Shown here piece by piece: positions 43,637-52,051 of a stretch of DNA of 63,462 nt (the first letter of the stretch is position 1; each line of letters begins with the position of its first letter). The stretch is taken from NCBI GenBank assembly GCA_003567005.1, contig PXBF01000055.1, positions 1-63,462 of the forward strand, read 5' to 3'. Under the pieces are notes generated by a model that was not told the origin of the DNA, made no database searches, and saw only the letters and a list, made by a program, of their open reading frames with translations. Both the position numbers and the translations under genes were made by a program. The DNA is from PVC group bacterium (GTDB lineage Bacteria; Verrucomicrobiota; Kiritimatiellia; UBA8416).

Positions 43637-44901
43637 GTAGTATCACGCGAAGATGGTGCACTGACGGCATTGGCGGGGCCGCGACACGCATCCAACACGC
43701 CCCCTGTAACAACAATACGACTTTCCGCTTTTGCATTGGGAATAACCGTACCAATGATACGTGTCTCCAAATGCCCCAATCCCTGGAGCTCTTCACATAA
43801 AGCGTCAGCGCGATCTGGAGGCAAGCTGATCAACAGCCCACCCGAGGTCTGCGGATCATACAATACCGGTAACAAGGGCTCGCTCTCAGGGCCCGATGGC
43901 TCAACCCATCCCATCGCATACGCCTGGTTACGCTCGATGGCCCCCGATAAAATCCCCTGCTCCAAACACACCGGCACCGCCCGATAGACCGGCAAACAGC
44001 TAAAATCAATACGGCAACTGCAACCACTCGTTCGCATCATTTCCACCAGATGCCCCGCAAGCCCGAACCCCGTCACATCCGTCCCTGCATGCGCTTTGTA
44101 TTTCACCATCGCTTGAGCCGCATCACGATTCAAAGTCGCCATCACGTTGCCTGCATCCGTCAGCGCTTCATCGGTGATAGCCCCGATCTGCGCACCAAAC
44201 GAAATCATGCCACTTCCCAACGGTTTGGTCAGCACAAGCGCATCTCCCACCTGCGCTGTGCCCCGCTGCACCACACGCTTCGGTTGAATCAACCCGGTAA
44301 TGGCAAACCCAAGCTTGATCTCTTCATCCTGCCAACTATGACCACCAATCAGGGCACAATTCGCTTCATCCAGCTTTTCGCGCCCCCCAAGCAAAAGGTC
44401 TGCCAATACATCGCCATCCAATGTATCAATAGGAAACCCGACAACCGAAAGGGCCGAAAGGGGCGTTCCGCCCATTGCATACACGTCGCTCACGGAATTA
44501 GCAGCAGCAATCTGCCCGAACAATCGGGCATCATCGACACAAGGTGTGAACACGTCGACGGTCTGCACCAATGCCATTTCATCGTTTAATCGGTACACCC
44601 CGGCGTCATCACCCGCAGCAGTTCCCACGAGCACGTCCGGATTCGTCATCGGCGGGAAACGGTCCAAAACCTTCAACAAATCCGACTGACCAATCTTGGA
44701 AGCGCAGCCAGCCTTGCGTACGTGACGGGTTAAGGCTACGTTACCGCCGGATACAGGCATCTTCTCGCCTGCACAAGGGCAAACATTATGCAGGCGAAAC
44801 GTGTCGCAAGGACACCCCTGTCGCGTATTGCAAACGCAATGCCCCAACTTCACCGAACGCGACATCACCGCCTTCCGCCGCTCCATATCAATATGACTCA
44901 T
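43633..44901 (-). CDS. selD: Selenide, water dikinase SelD with a Cys-rich N-terminal extension
   Basis: A 422-residue enzyme making selenophosphate from selenide and ATP. The core starts 'VALTRHVRKAGCASKIGQSD': the essential Cys and Lys (C17 and K20 in E. coli) are kept, while the second Cys is Ser. ATP motifs 'GTAAGDDAGVY', 'AAANSVSDVYAMGGTPLSAL' and 'HAGTDVTGFGLAGHL' follow. Before the core, about 48 residues carry three CxC pairs (C22/C24, C30/C32, C41/C43), an extension not found in standard SelD. The ATG at 44901 is supported by GAGGG and lies 23 nt after selA; a shorter start at 44760 would remove the extension. Confidence 0.93.
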   Translation of the reverse strand: MSHIDMERRKAVMSRSVKLGHCVCNTRQGCPCDTFRLHNVCPCAGEKMPVSGGNVALTRHVRKAGCASKIGQSDLLKVLDRFPPMTNPDVLVGTAAGDDAGVYRLNDEMALVQTVDVFTPCVDDARLFGQIAAANSVSDVYAMGGTPLSALSVVGFPIDTLDGDVLADLLLGGREKLDEANCALIGGHSWQDEEIKLGFAITGLIQPKRVVQRGTAQVGDALVLTKPLGSGMISFGAQIGAITDEALTDAGNVMATLNRDAAQAMVKYKAHAGTDVTGFGLAGHLVEMMRTSGCSCRIDFSCLPVYRAVPVCLEQGILSGAIERNQAYAMGWVEPSGPESEPLLPVLYDPQTSGGLLISLPPDRADALCEELQGLGHLETRIIGTVIPNAKAESRIVVTGGVLDACRGPANAVSAPSSRDTT

Positions 44902-44924
44902 AACCACCCTCTAACCAGAGCCTA

Positions 44925-46361
44925 TCAGCTTTTTCCTGTCCCGATATTTCTGTCAAATTCTTCTGTAGCCATCCGACCGCACACCGCCGCAATGGCTTCT
45001 GCAATCACGCCATCCTCGTCAGGCAAAATCGTGCGCATATCCAACAAAACGGTATCATCCGCAATGCGCCCGATCACCGGCGGCGAAAGTCTCCGAAAAC
45101 ACCGTAGCACCTCATCAGCCGAGCAACCCGTTCTCCTAACCGCAACCGCACAGGATGGTATCGGATGCGCCGGCAACGCCCCACCCCCCATCGTGGCATG
45201 GCTATCCACAACACGCAATGCATCCCGCTCAGCCCCCGCCCGGACGGCTGCTTCCACAATGGCATCCCCCCGACTACGCAACCCCACCAAATCCGCCGCT
45301 AGCATTCCCCAGGTTGGATTGGTTTCCGCCAGCGTCTCCGGTTCCAAAAACAATCGCAACGTGTGCTCCAAAGCCGTGTCCGTCAGCTTGCAAACCCGCA
45401 AAATACGCGTCAACGGATGCTTGCGAATCTTCGCGATAATCGCCTTCCGCCCGACAAGGATACCAGCCTGTGGCCCCCCGATCAGCTTGTCACCGCTAAA
45501 TAAGGCCACATCCGCACCCGCCGCAAGGCTATCCTGAACCCTAGGCTCCGCCGGTAACCCGAAACGTCTCGTATCAATCAACGCACCGCACCCCAAATCA
45601 TCAATGACGACCAAATCGGGATGATCATCTTTGAGCATGACCAACTCCCGCACGGCGACTTCCTTTACAAACCCCTGCATCCGGTAATTGCTCGGATTCA
45701 CTTTCAATACAGCCGCCGTACGCTCCGAAAGCGCATTGCGATAATCCCGCAAATGCGTCTTGTTCGTCGTGCCAACCTCAACCATTGTGGCCCCGGCTTC
45801 CGCAATACAATCCGGCATCCGGAATGCGCCGCCAATCTCGATCAACTGACCACGTGAAATAATAACTTCGCGATCCGCACAAAGGGCCGCCAGCACCAAC
45901 AGTGTCGCCGCCGCATTATTATTCACAATCACCGCCGCCTCTGCCCCCGTAAGCTGACAAATCAGACGTTCGCTCATGTAATTGCGCTTGCCCCGCTGAC
46001 CGCTATCCAAGTCAATCTGCAAATTGCAGCATTGCCCCAGCGTTGAAAGCCCCGCAACGGCAGCAGCAGGCAAAACAGCCCGCCCCAAATTCGTGTGCAA
46101 AATCACGCCCGTTGCATTGATCACAGGACGCAGCCGCTCGCGTTCATCCTCCGCAAGCCAAGCCTGCGCCTTGTCTACAATCGGCCCAATGCAATCGGGT
46201 ATCTTCTCCGGATAATGCCGTAAATCATCAAGCACCTCACGAACGGCATCCAAAACACGGCTGCGCGCATGCGTCTCCAGCAATGCCGACGCTTCCGCAC
46301 TGCGCAATATCTCGTCTACTCCAGGTAGCCGCCGCTGCGGACGATCTGCATTCTCACTCAT
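44925..46361 (-). CDS. selA: L-seryl-tRNA(Sec) selenium transferase SelA
   Basis: A 478-residue PLP enzyme converting Ser-tRNA-Sec to Sec-tRNA-Sec. The N-terminal tRNA-binding part begins 'RRLPGVDEILR'. The core contains 'VINATGVILHTNLGRAVLP' and the PLP lysine K292 in 'ALFSGDKLIGGPQAGILVGR'. It ends in TGA directly followed by TAG. The ATG at 46361 fits the family N-terminus; the frame is open further upstream only because it runs through the tRNA gene. It lies just downstream of tRNA-Sec and upstream of selD and selB. Confidence 0.97.
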   Translation of the reverse strand: MSENADRPQRRLPGVDEILRSAEASALLETHARSRVLDAVREVLDDLRHYPEKIPDCIGPIVDKAQAWLAEDERERLRPVINATGVILHTNLGRAVLPAAAVAGLSTLGQCCNLQIDLDSGQRGKRNYMSERLICQLTGAEAAVIVNNNAAATLLVLAALCADREVIISRGQLIEIGGAFRMPDCIAEAGATMVEVGTTNKTHLRDYRNALSERTAAVLKVNPSNYRMQGFVKEVAVRELVMLKDDHPDLVVIDDLGCGALIDTRRFGLPAEPRVQDSLAAGADVALFSGDKLIGGPQAGILVGRKAIIAKIRKHPLTRILRVCKLTDTALEHTLRLFLEPETLAETNPTWGMLAADLVGLRSRGDAIVEAAVRAGAERDALRVVDSHATMGGGALPAHPIPSCAVAVRRTGCSADEVLRCFRRLSPPVIGRIADDTVLLDMRTILPDEDGVIAEAIAAVCGRMATEEFDRNIGTGKS

Positions 46362-46387
46362 AATCTGGCACTTCATTTTGTAAAAGA

Positions 46388-46481
46388 TGGCGGAGGTGCA
46401 TAGGAGTCGAACCCACCTGCCGCCTCTCGACGACACAACGGTTTTGAAGACCGCAGGAGCCACCGGGCCCCTTCCACCTCC
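46388..46481 (-). tRNA. selC: tRNA-Sec (anticodon UCA)
   Basis: A 94-nt tRNA with encoded CCA. Anticodon loop CTTCAAA (anticodon TCA) on stem GCGGT/ACCGT. The D stem is 6 bp (AGGGGC/GCTCCT) and the long variable arm is a 7-bp hairpin with GAGA loop, both typical of bacterial tRNA-Sec. T loop TTCGACT. Acceptor arm GGAGGTG/CACCTCC. It sits 26 nt upstream of selA on the same strand. Confidence 0.96.
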
Positions 46482-46794
46482 AGAATGATGACTAAAATCT
46501 CGCAAATCACCCACAACCCGTCAACACTCAATAATGCTAGCTATTCTAATGAAAAACACCAACGCATGAATATGCCGGGCAATACTGGCACGACAAACAT
46601 GTTTTTGTCAGATGTGGCGGCGTTTGTAGTACCGCCTTCAGGCGGTTGCGCACATGACCAGAATCGCAAGTAATGATGTAAAATGCGTTGAACAGGTATC
46701 TGTGATAAGTTACATCATTCCGAATAAATGCATGGTAGCTGTTGAATGCGCAATATGCGCATCGGCCCATTGATTCCGACCAAGGATAAACGGT
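46482..46794. other. Divergent intergenic region between tRNA-Sec and the first UGA gene
   Basis: A 313-nt region without a supportable gene. It contains a small hairpin (ACCGCC 46631-46636 with GGCGGT 46641-46646, TTCA loop), a GACAAA/TTTGTC inverted pair near 46592-46609, and an AAGGA site before the ATG at 46795. Promoters for both directions must lie here, but no clear hexamer pair was identified. Confidence 0.4.
46631..46646. repeat. Short hairpin ACCGCC-TTCA-GGCGGT
   Basis: A perfect 6-bp stem with TTCA loop in a TTTGTAGTACCGCC context. It resembles short intergenic hairpin repeats in related phyla; only this copy is in the window. Confidence 0.4.
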
Positions 46795-49344
46795 ATGCAC
46801 ATAAACAAAATATTCCGAAGCCGTAGAAAGCTCTCCATCGTAATGGTCACCTTGCTGGCAGCAGCGTTACCCGCTCTTGGCGGCATCATCGAAATCGGAG
46901 GAACAGGGAATTCGACGCAGATTGTACCATTCTGCCCCGGCTGAACCATCCAGAGTTGTCGATACCAGGTTCTGGTATCAGCCACAGAAATGGGCAATAT
47001 CGAGCGTGTATTGTCAGCATTGAGTCTCAACGTAGCTTCCGGTGACGGAACATACAATGGGTTCAGTATACTGCTAACGCATACCTCTGCATCGGCCCTC
47101 TCCACCAACTTCGACAATAATTATGGCGGAAACCAACCAACGGTTGTCTTTTCCCGGGCGTCTCACGCACTGAACAGCACCCCCGCAGGTTGGAAACCGA
47201 TCACTTTCGACACACCGTTCGTCTATAATGGAACCGATAACCTGCTGATCGAAATACGCTGGACATCAGGATCAGGCACCACCATCACACGCGCCACATT
47301 GGAAAGTGGTAATCGGCGAGCCTTATTTGCCTCGGTACATGCAACGACAGGCACTTTGCAAAACTTTCGCACCGTGCTCCAATTGGCATTCACGGACGAT
47401 CCCATTCATAACATATCGGGGTTCGTGCAGACAGCAACCGGTGCAGGCGTGGAAGGCGTGAGAATGGAAGGATTGCCTGGCGGCCCCGTCACCACTGCTG
47501 ACGGTCATTACAGTGCCCCAGTTGCCAACGGTTGGTCGGGACACATCCTTCCTGTTCTAAACGGATATGTATTCAACCCCTTCACCCATAGCTACACCAA
47601 TGTTACGGAAGATCAAACAGATCAAAACTTTGCGGCATATTCCACCGCCGGCATGGAACCCCAAAGCGTCAGTGCCACCTACACCAACGGCGACATTCCA
47701 ACCGATTTCGACTTTCGTGGCCCACAAGATGAATCCGGCGAACCAGGCATTCTCAGCGTGCCGCTCCCGAACGATGCCGTTATCATCGGTGTAGACGTCA
47801 GCTATGAAATGACAGCGCACAATAATGGTTGGATGAGCGAACAGCGCTCCTGGTTGCGCTGCGTTTCTCCGGGCGGCATCGGGGAACCGCAAGCATACAG
47901 TGGCGTAGGGTTAATGGAAGGCACCTATTCCTACTCGCGAACAGGATTGAACATCGCCAATGGCGTGCGCGGCGGTGGCGATGTTATATTCGAATTGCAT
48001 GCAGGCAGAACGTTTGGCGATTTCACAGGCGGCACTGTCAGTACGCACTACAATAAGGTAGATGATGGAACTTGGACCGTGACCGTGCATTACCTCGAAA
48101 TGTCCCTTCTTCCGCAGATCAAAGTCGCGCCAACTGCCTTTGAGGTTACCGAAGGCGAAACGGGGCAGTTCTGGGTACATTTGCCGGTAGCACCTCAAAA
48201 TACGGTAGACATCGAGGTGCAACGCGTTTCGGGCTCCACAAATATTGTCGTGGAATCGGGGGCAACCCTGCAATTTACACCGGAAAATGGTACCAATGCG
48301 CTCCCCGTAACCATTCATGCCCGTCCGGACGCAAACTGGACCAACGATGTAGCCGTGTTCGTGTGCGTGGATCCCGCAGGAACACATATCAATTCGTCTT
48401 ATATCACCGTCACGGAAATAGATATAGATGTAGATCCCTCCACCCTGCTCCCATTCCACGAGAACTTTGACGACCCCGACAAGGCATCCATCCCCGGACC
48501 TCTCTCTGGCCAACATGGCTGGCGAGGCGGAGATGGTGCCATCGTCACCGCTGGCGCTGGACTTGAAGCTGGAAACGCCTTGCAACTAACTTCCGATTAT
48601 GCCGCTAAAGATTTTGTCAATGGCACCAATCAGGTCGTTATTAGCACTTGGATGAAAGCACATGGTGGAGAAATCCCCAGTAACATCCCGGATAATGCCT
48701 CCGCCGTGTTTTGGGTGGATACCAACAACCATGTAAATGTCTATAACCATGATGAAGTCGTTGTTTTGCCCTTGCAGGTACCCCCTGACGAGTACAGCCA
48801 TTTCGAAATACGGGTGGACTACACCGCAGGAACCTGGGGGCTGGATGTAAACGAAACAACCGCCTTCGAGAACTTCGGAACCTACTCCAGCCAACCCAGA
48901 TTTACCGGCATAGAGTTCCGCAACACCGCTGCCACACCAGCCTATTTTGATGATATCCACATATCATCAGATACGGCTAGCTCCGTTGTATCGTTTAGCG
49001 CGTGGCTCGAACAATTCCAACTTCCCCCCGATACAAGCGAAACAGCAATAAGCGCGAACGGGTACAACACCATGCGGGAAGCATATATCGCCGGTATCGA
49101 CCCCACGGATCCAAATGCACAATTCAAGATTGAATCGTCAGAACCGGTCACAGGCGACAACATCGTCGTCCAATGGGAAGGGGTCGAAGGCCGCCGCTAT
49201 AACGTATACTGGAGCAGCAACCTGCTACACGGTGCTGGCTTTGAAAGGATTGCAAGCGACATCCCGTATCATGCCACCTCTTTCACCAACATCATGCAAA
49301 ACGGACAAGGCTTCTACCGTATCGACGTTCAACTCGACCAGTAA
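46795..49344 (+). CDS. Candidate secreted selenoprotein A: multidomain surface protein with CPGU motif
   Basis: An 849-residue protein if TGA at 46942-46944 is Sec50. The part before the UGA is a signal peptide (RKLSIVMVTLLAAALPALGG) plus 'IIEIGGTGNSTQIVPFCPG'; after it, 'TIQSCRYQVLVSATEMGNIE' continues one secreted beta domain ('FDTPFVYNGTDNLLIEIRW'). Sec follows Cys47 (C-P-G-U), and Cys55 lies at +5. Later parts look like a carboxypeptidase-regulatory-like domain (about 200-270), beta-sandwich domains, a concanavalin-type domain, and the 'YIAGIDPTDPNAQFKIESS' C-terminal module of PVC surface proteins. ATG at 46795 with AAGGA 8 nt upstream. Without readthrough the gene gives a 49-residue fragment. 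It is divergent from the tRNA-Sec/selADB operon. A SECIS-like hairpin follows the UGA. Confidence 0.8.
46961..46979 (+). promoter_or_regulatory. SECIS-like hairpin of selenoprotein A
   Basis: A perfect 8-bp stem (46961-46968 with 46972-46979) closed by a GTT loop. There are 24 nt between the UGA and the loop. Bacterial SECIS elements usually have the loop 16-37 nt after the UGA with a G in the first two loop positions; both hold. Confidence 0.75.
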
Positions 49345-49479
49345 ATACGGTGAAACCGAACCGCAATCATGTATAAATAAGCAATAAAAGATATCCGCTA
49401 CAACAAACAATATCCTACACTTTTTTGAACAAGATAAACAGGTAGGATCAAACAACGCAAATCATGGGAAGTCTATAAT

Positions 49480-50457
49480 ATGCGCACAAATCGTAAACCA
49501 GGATTTAAGTGCCTGCTATCCTCTATACTACTGGTTGCAGGTATACCGGCAGCAGGAGTAGCTGCAGAACCCGTTTTACAGCCTGGTGTCGATATTCAGG
49601 ATGGAGCAGGCCCCATGACCGTTTTGGTCATGTCGGCTCCAACCGTGGTCGATTGGAATAATAACGGCAAAAAAGATCTTGTATTGGGCCATTTTTCACA
49701 AGGCTGGATCCGTGTATTTCTGAATCAGGGAACCGATGAAAATCCTGTTTTTGATGGTGGGTTTTTGGTTCAATCCGATGGGGTTGACATTAGTACCTCT
49801 TTCGGGTGATGTATCGGGTCAAGTCCACAGGTTGTGGACTGGAACAACAACGGTAAACTCGACCTGATCACTGGTGAGCGTAGTGGACACGTGCGGATCT
49901 ATCTAAATACCGGTACACGCGAAAACCCTACCTTCAGCGGGTACACACGATTGCAAGTTGATGGATCAGACTTCCAAAATCGTAGTTCCAAACCTTTTGT
50001 CGTCGATTGGAACAACAACGGTAAACTCGATGTTCTAGTCGGAGTCGACAATGGGCTCATCTACTTGCTATTGAATACGGGTACACGCGAAAATCCCCAA
50101 TTTGAAAGTGCCGTTCCTCTCCAAGCCGGCTCATCAAATATGAATGCCGGAACGCGGGCAAGCCCCGTTGCCGTCGATTGGACCGGAAACGGAAAAAAGG
50201 ATATCATTGTCGGGGTAACGCCCGGCACGCTCCACCTATTCGAAAACATCGGAACCGATGAAGAGCCCGTATTTGGACCATCATCACGACAGTTGCAGGC
50301 CGGAGGAGAAGATATTAAGATGGATCTTTATGCACGACCTGCCGTGGCGGATTGGAATAACAATGGTAAATGGGACCTAATCGTGGGAAGCTACGAATCA
50401 ACCGGCCCCGGCCGCGTGCGGTTGTTTCTGGCAGCCCCTCCCCAAAAACAAAACTGA
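49480..50457 (+). CDS. Candidate secreted selenoprotein B: FG-GAP/VCBS-like repeat protein with GUC motif
   Basis: A 325-residue protein if TGA at 49807-49809 is Sec110. A signal peptide opens it. Five tandem repeats each start with a calcium-loop-like motif: 'VVDWNNNGKKDLVLG', 'VVDWNNNGKLDLITG', 'VVDWNNNGKLDVLVG', 'AVDWTGNGKKDIIVG', 'VADWNNNGKWDLIVG', followed by 'YLNTGTRENPTF'-type segments. The UGA falls between repeats 1 and 2 ('DISTSFG' - U - 'CIGSSPQVVDWNNNGK'), so the periodic pattern runs through it in the same frame, which is strong evidence of readthrough. Sec is followed directly by Cys111. It lies 135 nt after selenoprotein A on the same strand. Terminating at the UGA would leave one repeat only. 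Confidence 0.8.
49822..49840 (+). promoter_or_regulatory. SECIS-like hairpin of selenoprotein B
   Basis: A perfect 8-bp stem (49822-49829 with 49833-49840) with loop GGT. The loop begins 20 nt after the UGA. The same sequence codes for the start of repeat 2, as expected for bacterial SECIS elements, which lie inside the coding region. Confidence 0.78.
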
Positions 50458-50477
50458 AAAGGGCAAATTGCCAGAAA

Positions 50478-51308
50478 TCAACCTGACTGCTGTGGTAAAA
50501 GCCCCGGTTTCATGGCATTCACAGGGCAACTTGCCTTGCAATCCAAACACCCGATACATTCAGCCTGATGCAAAACGCTGCCTTTGTTGGCCATGACCGG
50601 CAAACCTTCCGGACAACTGCGGTCGCACTTCTTGCACTTGATGCAGGCATCTTCCTTGATATGCAAACGACGCAAGCCCAGTTTACTCGTCAGCGCCATC
50701 ACCGCCCCAACGGGACAGAATAGCGTACAAAAGGCCCGACTCCCCATAATACTGAGCACGATAACCATGGCCAGCACACCGAATCGTACACCACGCGCCA
50801 CCCCAATATACCAGTCGCCATACTGGAACATCGACGGCAGAACCACCTGAACCGCCGCCACAGGGCAGTAATTACAGAAAAAGAGCAGCGATTCACTTCC
50901 CAGGAACCAAGCGGCCGCAACCACCCCCAGAGCAAGTACTACATATTTGGTGTAGCGCGACCAAGCGGGAAAACGAATTTTGGGCGAAGGAATCTTGTAT
51001 AATAGATCCTGCACCAGACCGGCAGGACAAATCCAACCACAAAACACCCGCCCCAAGAAAATACCAAACAATACGAGCATCCCAATGAACATCCAAGGGA
51101 TCGTCTGATACGCTAGCGCATTGCGGGCCACGCCCACCGGACAGATAAACCAAGCCAGTGCGCAAGCCTCACAATTCATCACCGGCAAGCAGAACTTTCC
51201 CGTGGAGGCCTGAAGAAAACGCGAATTGAGCGCACCCAGCGCACCGAACTGCACGTAGCGTCGTGGCGAAAACCATGCCCCTATGTTTCGTAGTAAATTG
51301 AGAATCAT
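50478..51308 (-). CDS. NapH/RdxA-like membrane polyferredoxin
   Basis: A 276-residue membrane iron-sulfur protein. Four or five membrane segments hold paired cysteine motifs characteristic of the NapH/NosR/RdxA group: 'CEACALAWFICPVG', 'FCGWICPAG', 'FFCNYCPVAA', 'FCTLFCPVGA'. Two [4Fe-4S] ferredoxin motifs follow at the cytoplasmic C-terminus ('CIKCKKCDRSCP', 'CIGCLDCKASCP'). Such proteins move electrons across the membrane to a periplasmic partner. The GTG at 51317 is an alternative start; neither start has a good Shine-Dalgarno site. The gene begins 29-37 nt after the CPTU selenoprotein on the same strand, so that protein is a natural candidate for the partner. Confidence 0.88.
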   Translation of the reverse strand: MILNLLRNIGAWFSPRRYVQFGALGALNSRFLQASTGKFCLPVMNCEACALAWFICPVGVARNALAYQTIPWMFIGMLVLFGIFLGRVFCGWICPAGLVQDLLYKIPSPKIRFPAWSRYTKYVVLALGVVAAAWFLGSESLLFFCNYCPVAAVQVVLPSMFQYGDWYIGVARGVRFGVLAMVIVLSIMGSRAFCTLFCPVGAVMALTSKLGLRRLHIKEDACIKCKKCDRSCPEGLPVMANKGSVLHQAECIGCLDCKASCPVNAMKPGLLPQQSG

Positions 51309-51345
51309 GGTACGCACACGAATAAAGGGGGCCTATTCAAAACAT

Positions 51346-51882
51346 TCAATCCGATAGCGAATCTAACTCGATCGTAATTTTACGCCCCATTCGTACGTCC
51401 GATCCATGCTGCACCCAGATCACGGCTGTATATGTCCCTGGTTTGGCCACTTCACCGAAGTAGCCGCCTCGGCCGCCTCAAGTGGGGCACATGCGCTCAA
51501 CTTGCAGAGATTCATTCACAACGACGTTATCATCAGAATCCAGCACATAAAGATGTACCATGCCGGAAAGCCGCTGCCGAAGCGTACGATTGCCGGCCAT
51601 CCGTGTCTGCACATAGTCAGCCGTAATATGAAACGGTACGCTACCCGCTTCCACATGACGCCGACGATCACGACGCGAAACCCGATCTTGCGGGCCAAAT
51701 GAAGCCGTGAATTGCACGGTTTCACCATCGCTACTTCCAGGAACTTCCGTGCGCAAATCCGCTACCTGCTCTTCGGATAGCACATTCCTGCGCATCGGAT
51801 CCGCATCCACACGAAAGACGGATAGCGAAAAACAGGCAATAACCGCAAAGGTTATTGACAAGGAATAAGGTAATTTTTTCAC
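51346..51882 (-). CDS. Candidate exported selenoprotein C with CPTU motif
   Basis: A 178-residue protein if TGA at 51478-51480 is Sec135. Translation starts at GTG 51882 (GGAG 8 nt upstream) with a signal peptide (VKKLPYSLSITFAVIACFSL). Before the UGA: 'SGMVHLYVLDSDDNVVVNES', then 'LQVERMCPT'. After it, in the same frame: 'GGRGGYFGEVAKPGTYTAVI', 'WVQHGSDVRMGRKITIELD' and a natural TGA stop at 51346-51348. Both halves look like one Ig-type beta-sandwich domain. C132-P-T-U135 is a CxxU redox motif as in thioredoxin-like selenoproteins. Without readthrough the domain would lose its last strands. It is in tandem with the polyferredoxin. The family is not recognised. Confidence 0.82.
51445..51465 (-). 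promoter_or_regulatory. SECIS-like hairpin of selenoprotein C
   Basis: On the minus strand GGCTACTTC (51465-51457) pairs with GAAGTGGCC (51453-51445): 9 bp with one U-G, loop GGT (51456-51454). The loop begins 21 nt after the UGA. The loop sequence is the same as in selenoprotein B. Confidence 0.78.
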
Positions 51883-52051
51883 AAAAGATACTCCATACTT
51901 ATGCTTGCATGACTGCAAGATTACAACTAATGATGTGAAAGTACACTACGCTACATGAAATCGTCAAACGAATTCGGGCACATGCAGAGAGTCTACCTAT
52001 CTGACATAATCAATGGAAGCGAAAGCGTATCAAAGAATGAGGGACTGACCG
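51883..52051. other. Divergent intergenic region
   Basis: A 169-nt gap between selenoprotein C (leftward) and the glutamine amidotransferase (rightward). No gene, no strong promoter hexamers. GAGGG precedes the ATG at 52052. Confidence 0.3.

Noticed and set aside
46795..51480. General reassignment of UGA to Trp or Gly in this organism as an explanation of the in-frame TGAs.
   Set aside because: Many normal-length genes in the window end in TGA (for example selA with TGA-TAG, and several TGA stops overlapping the next ATG), and a complete Sec machinery with tRNA-Sec is present.
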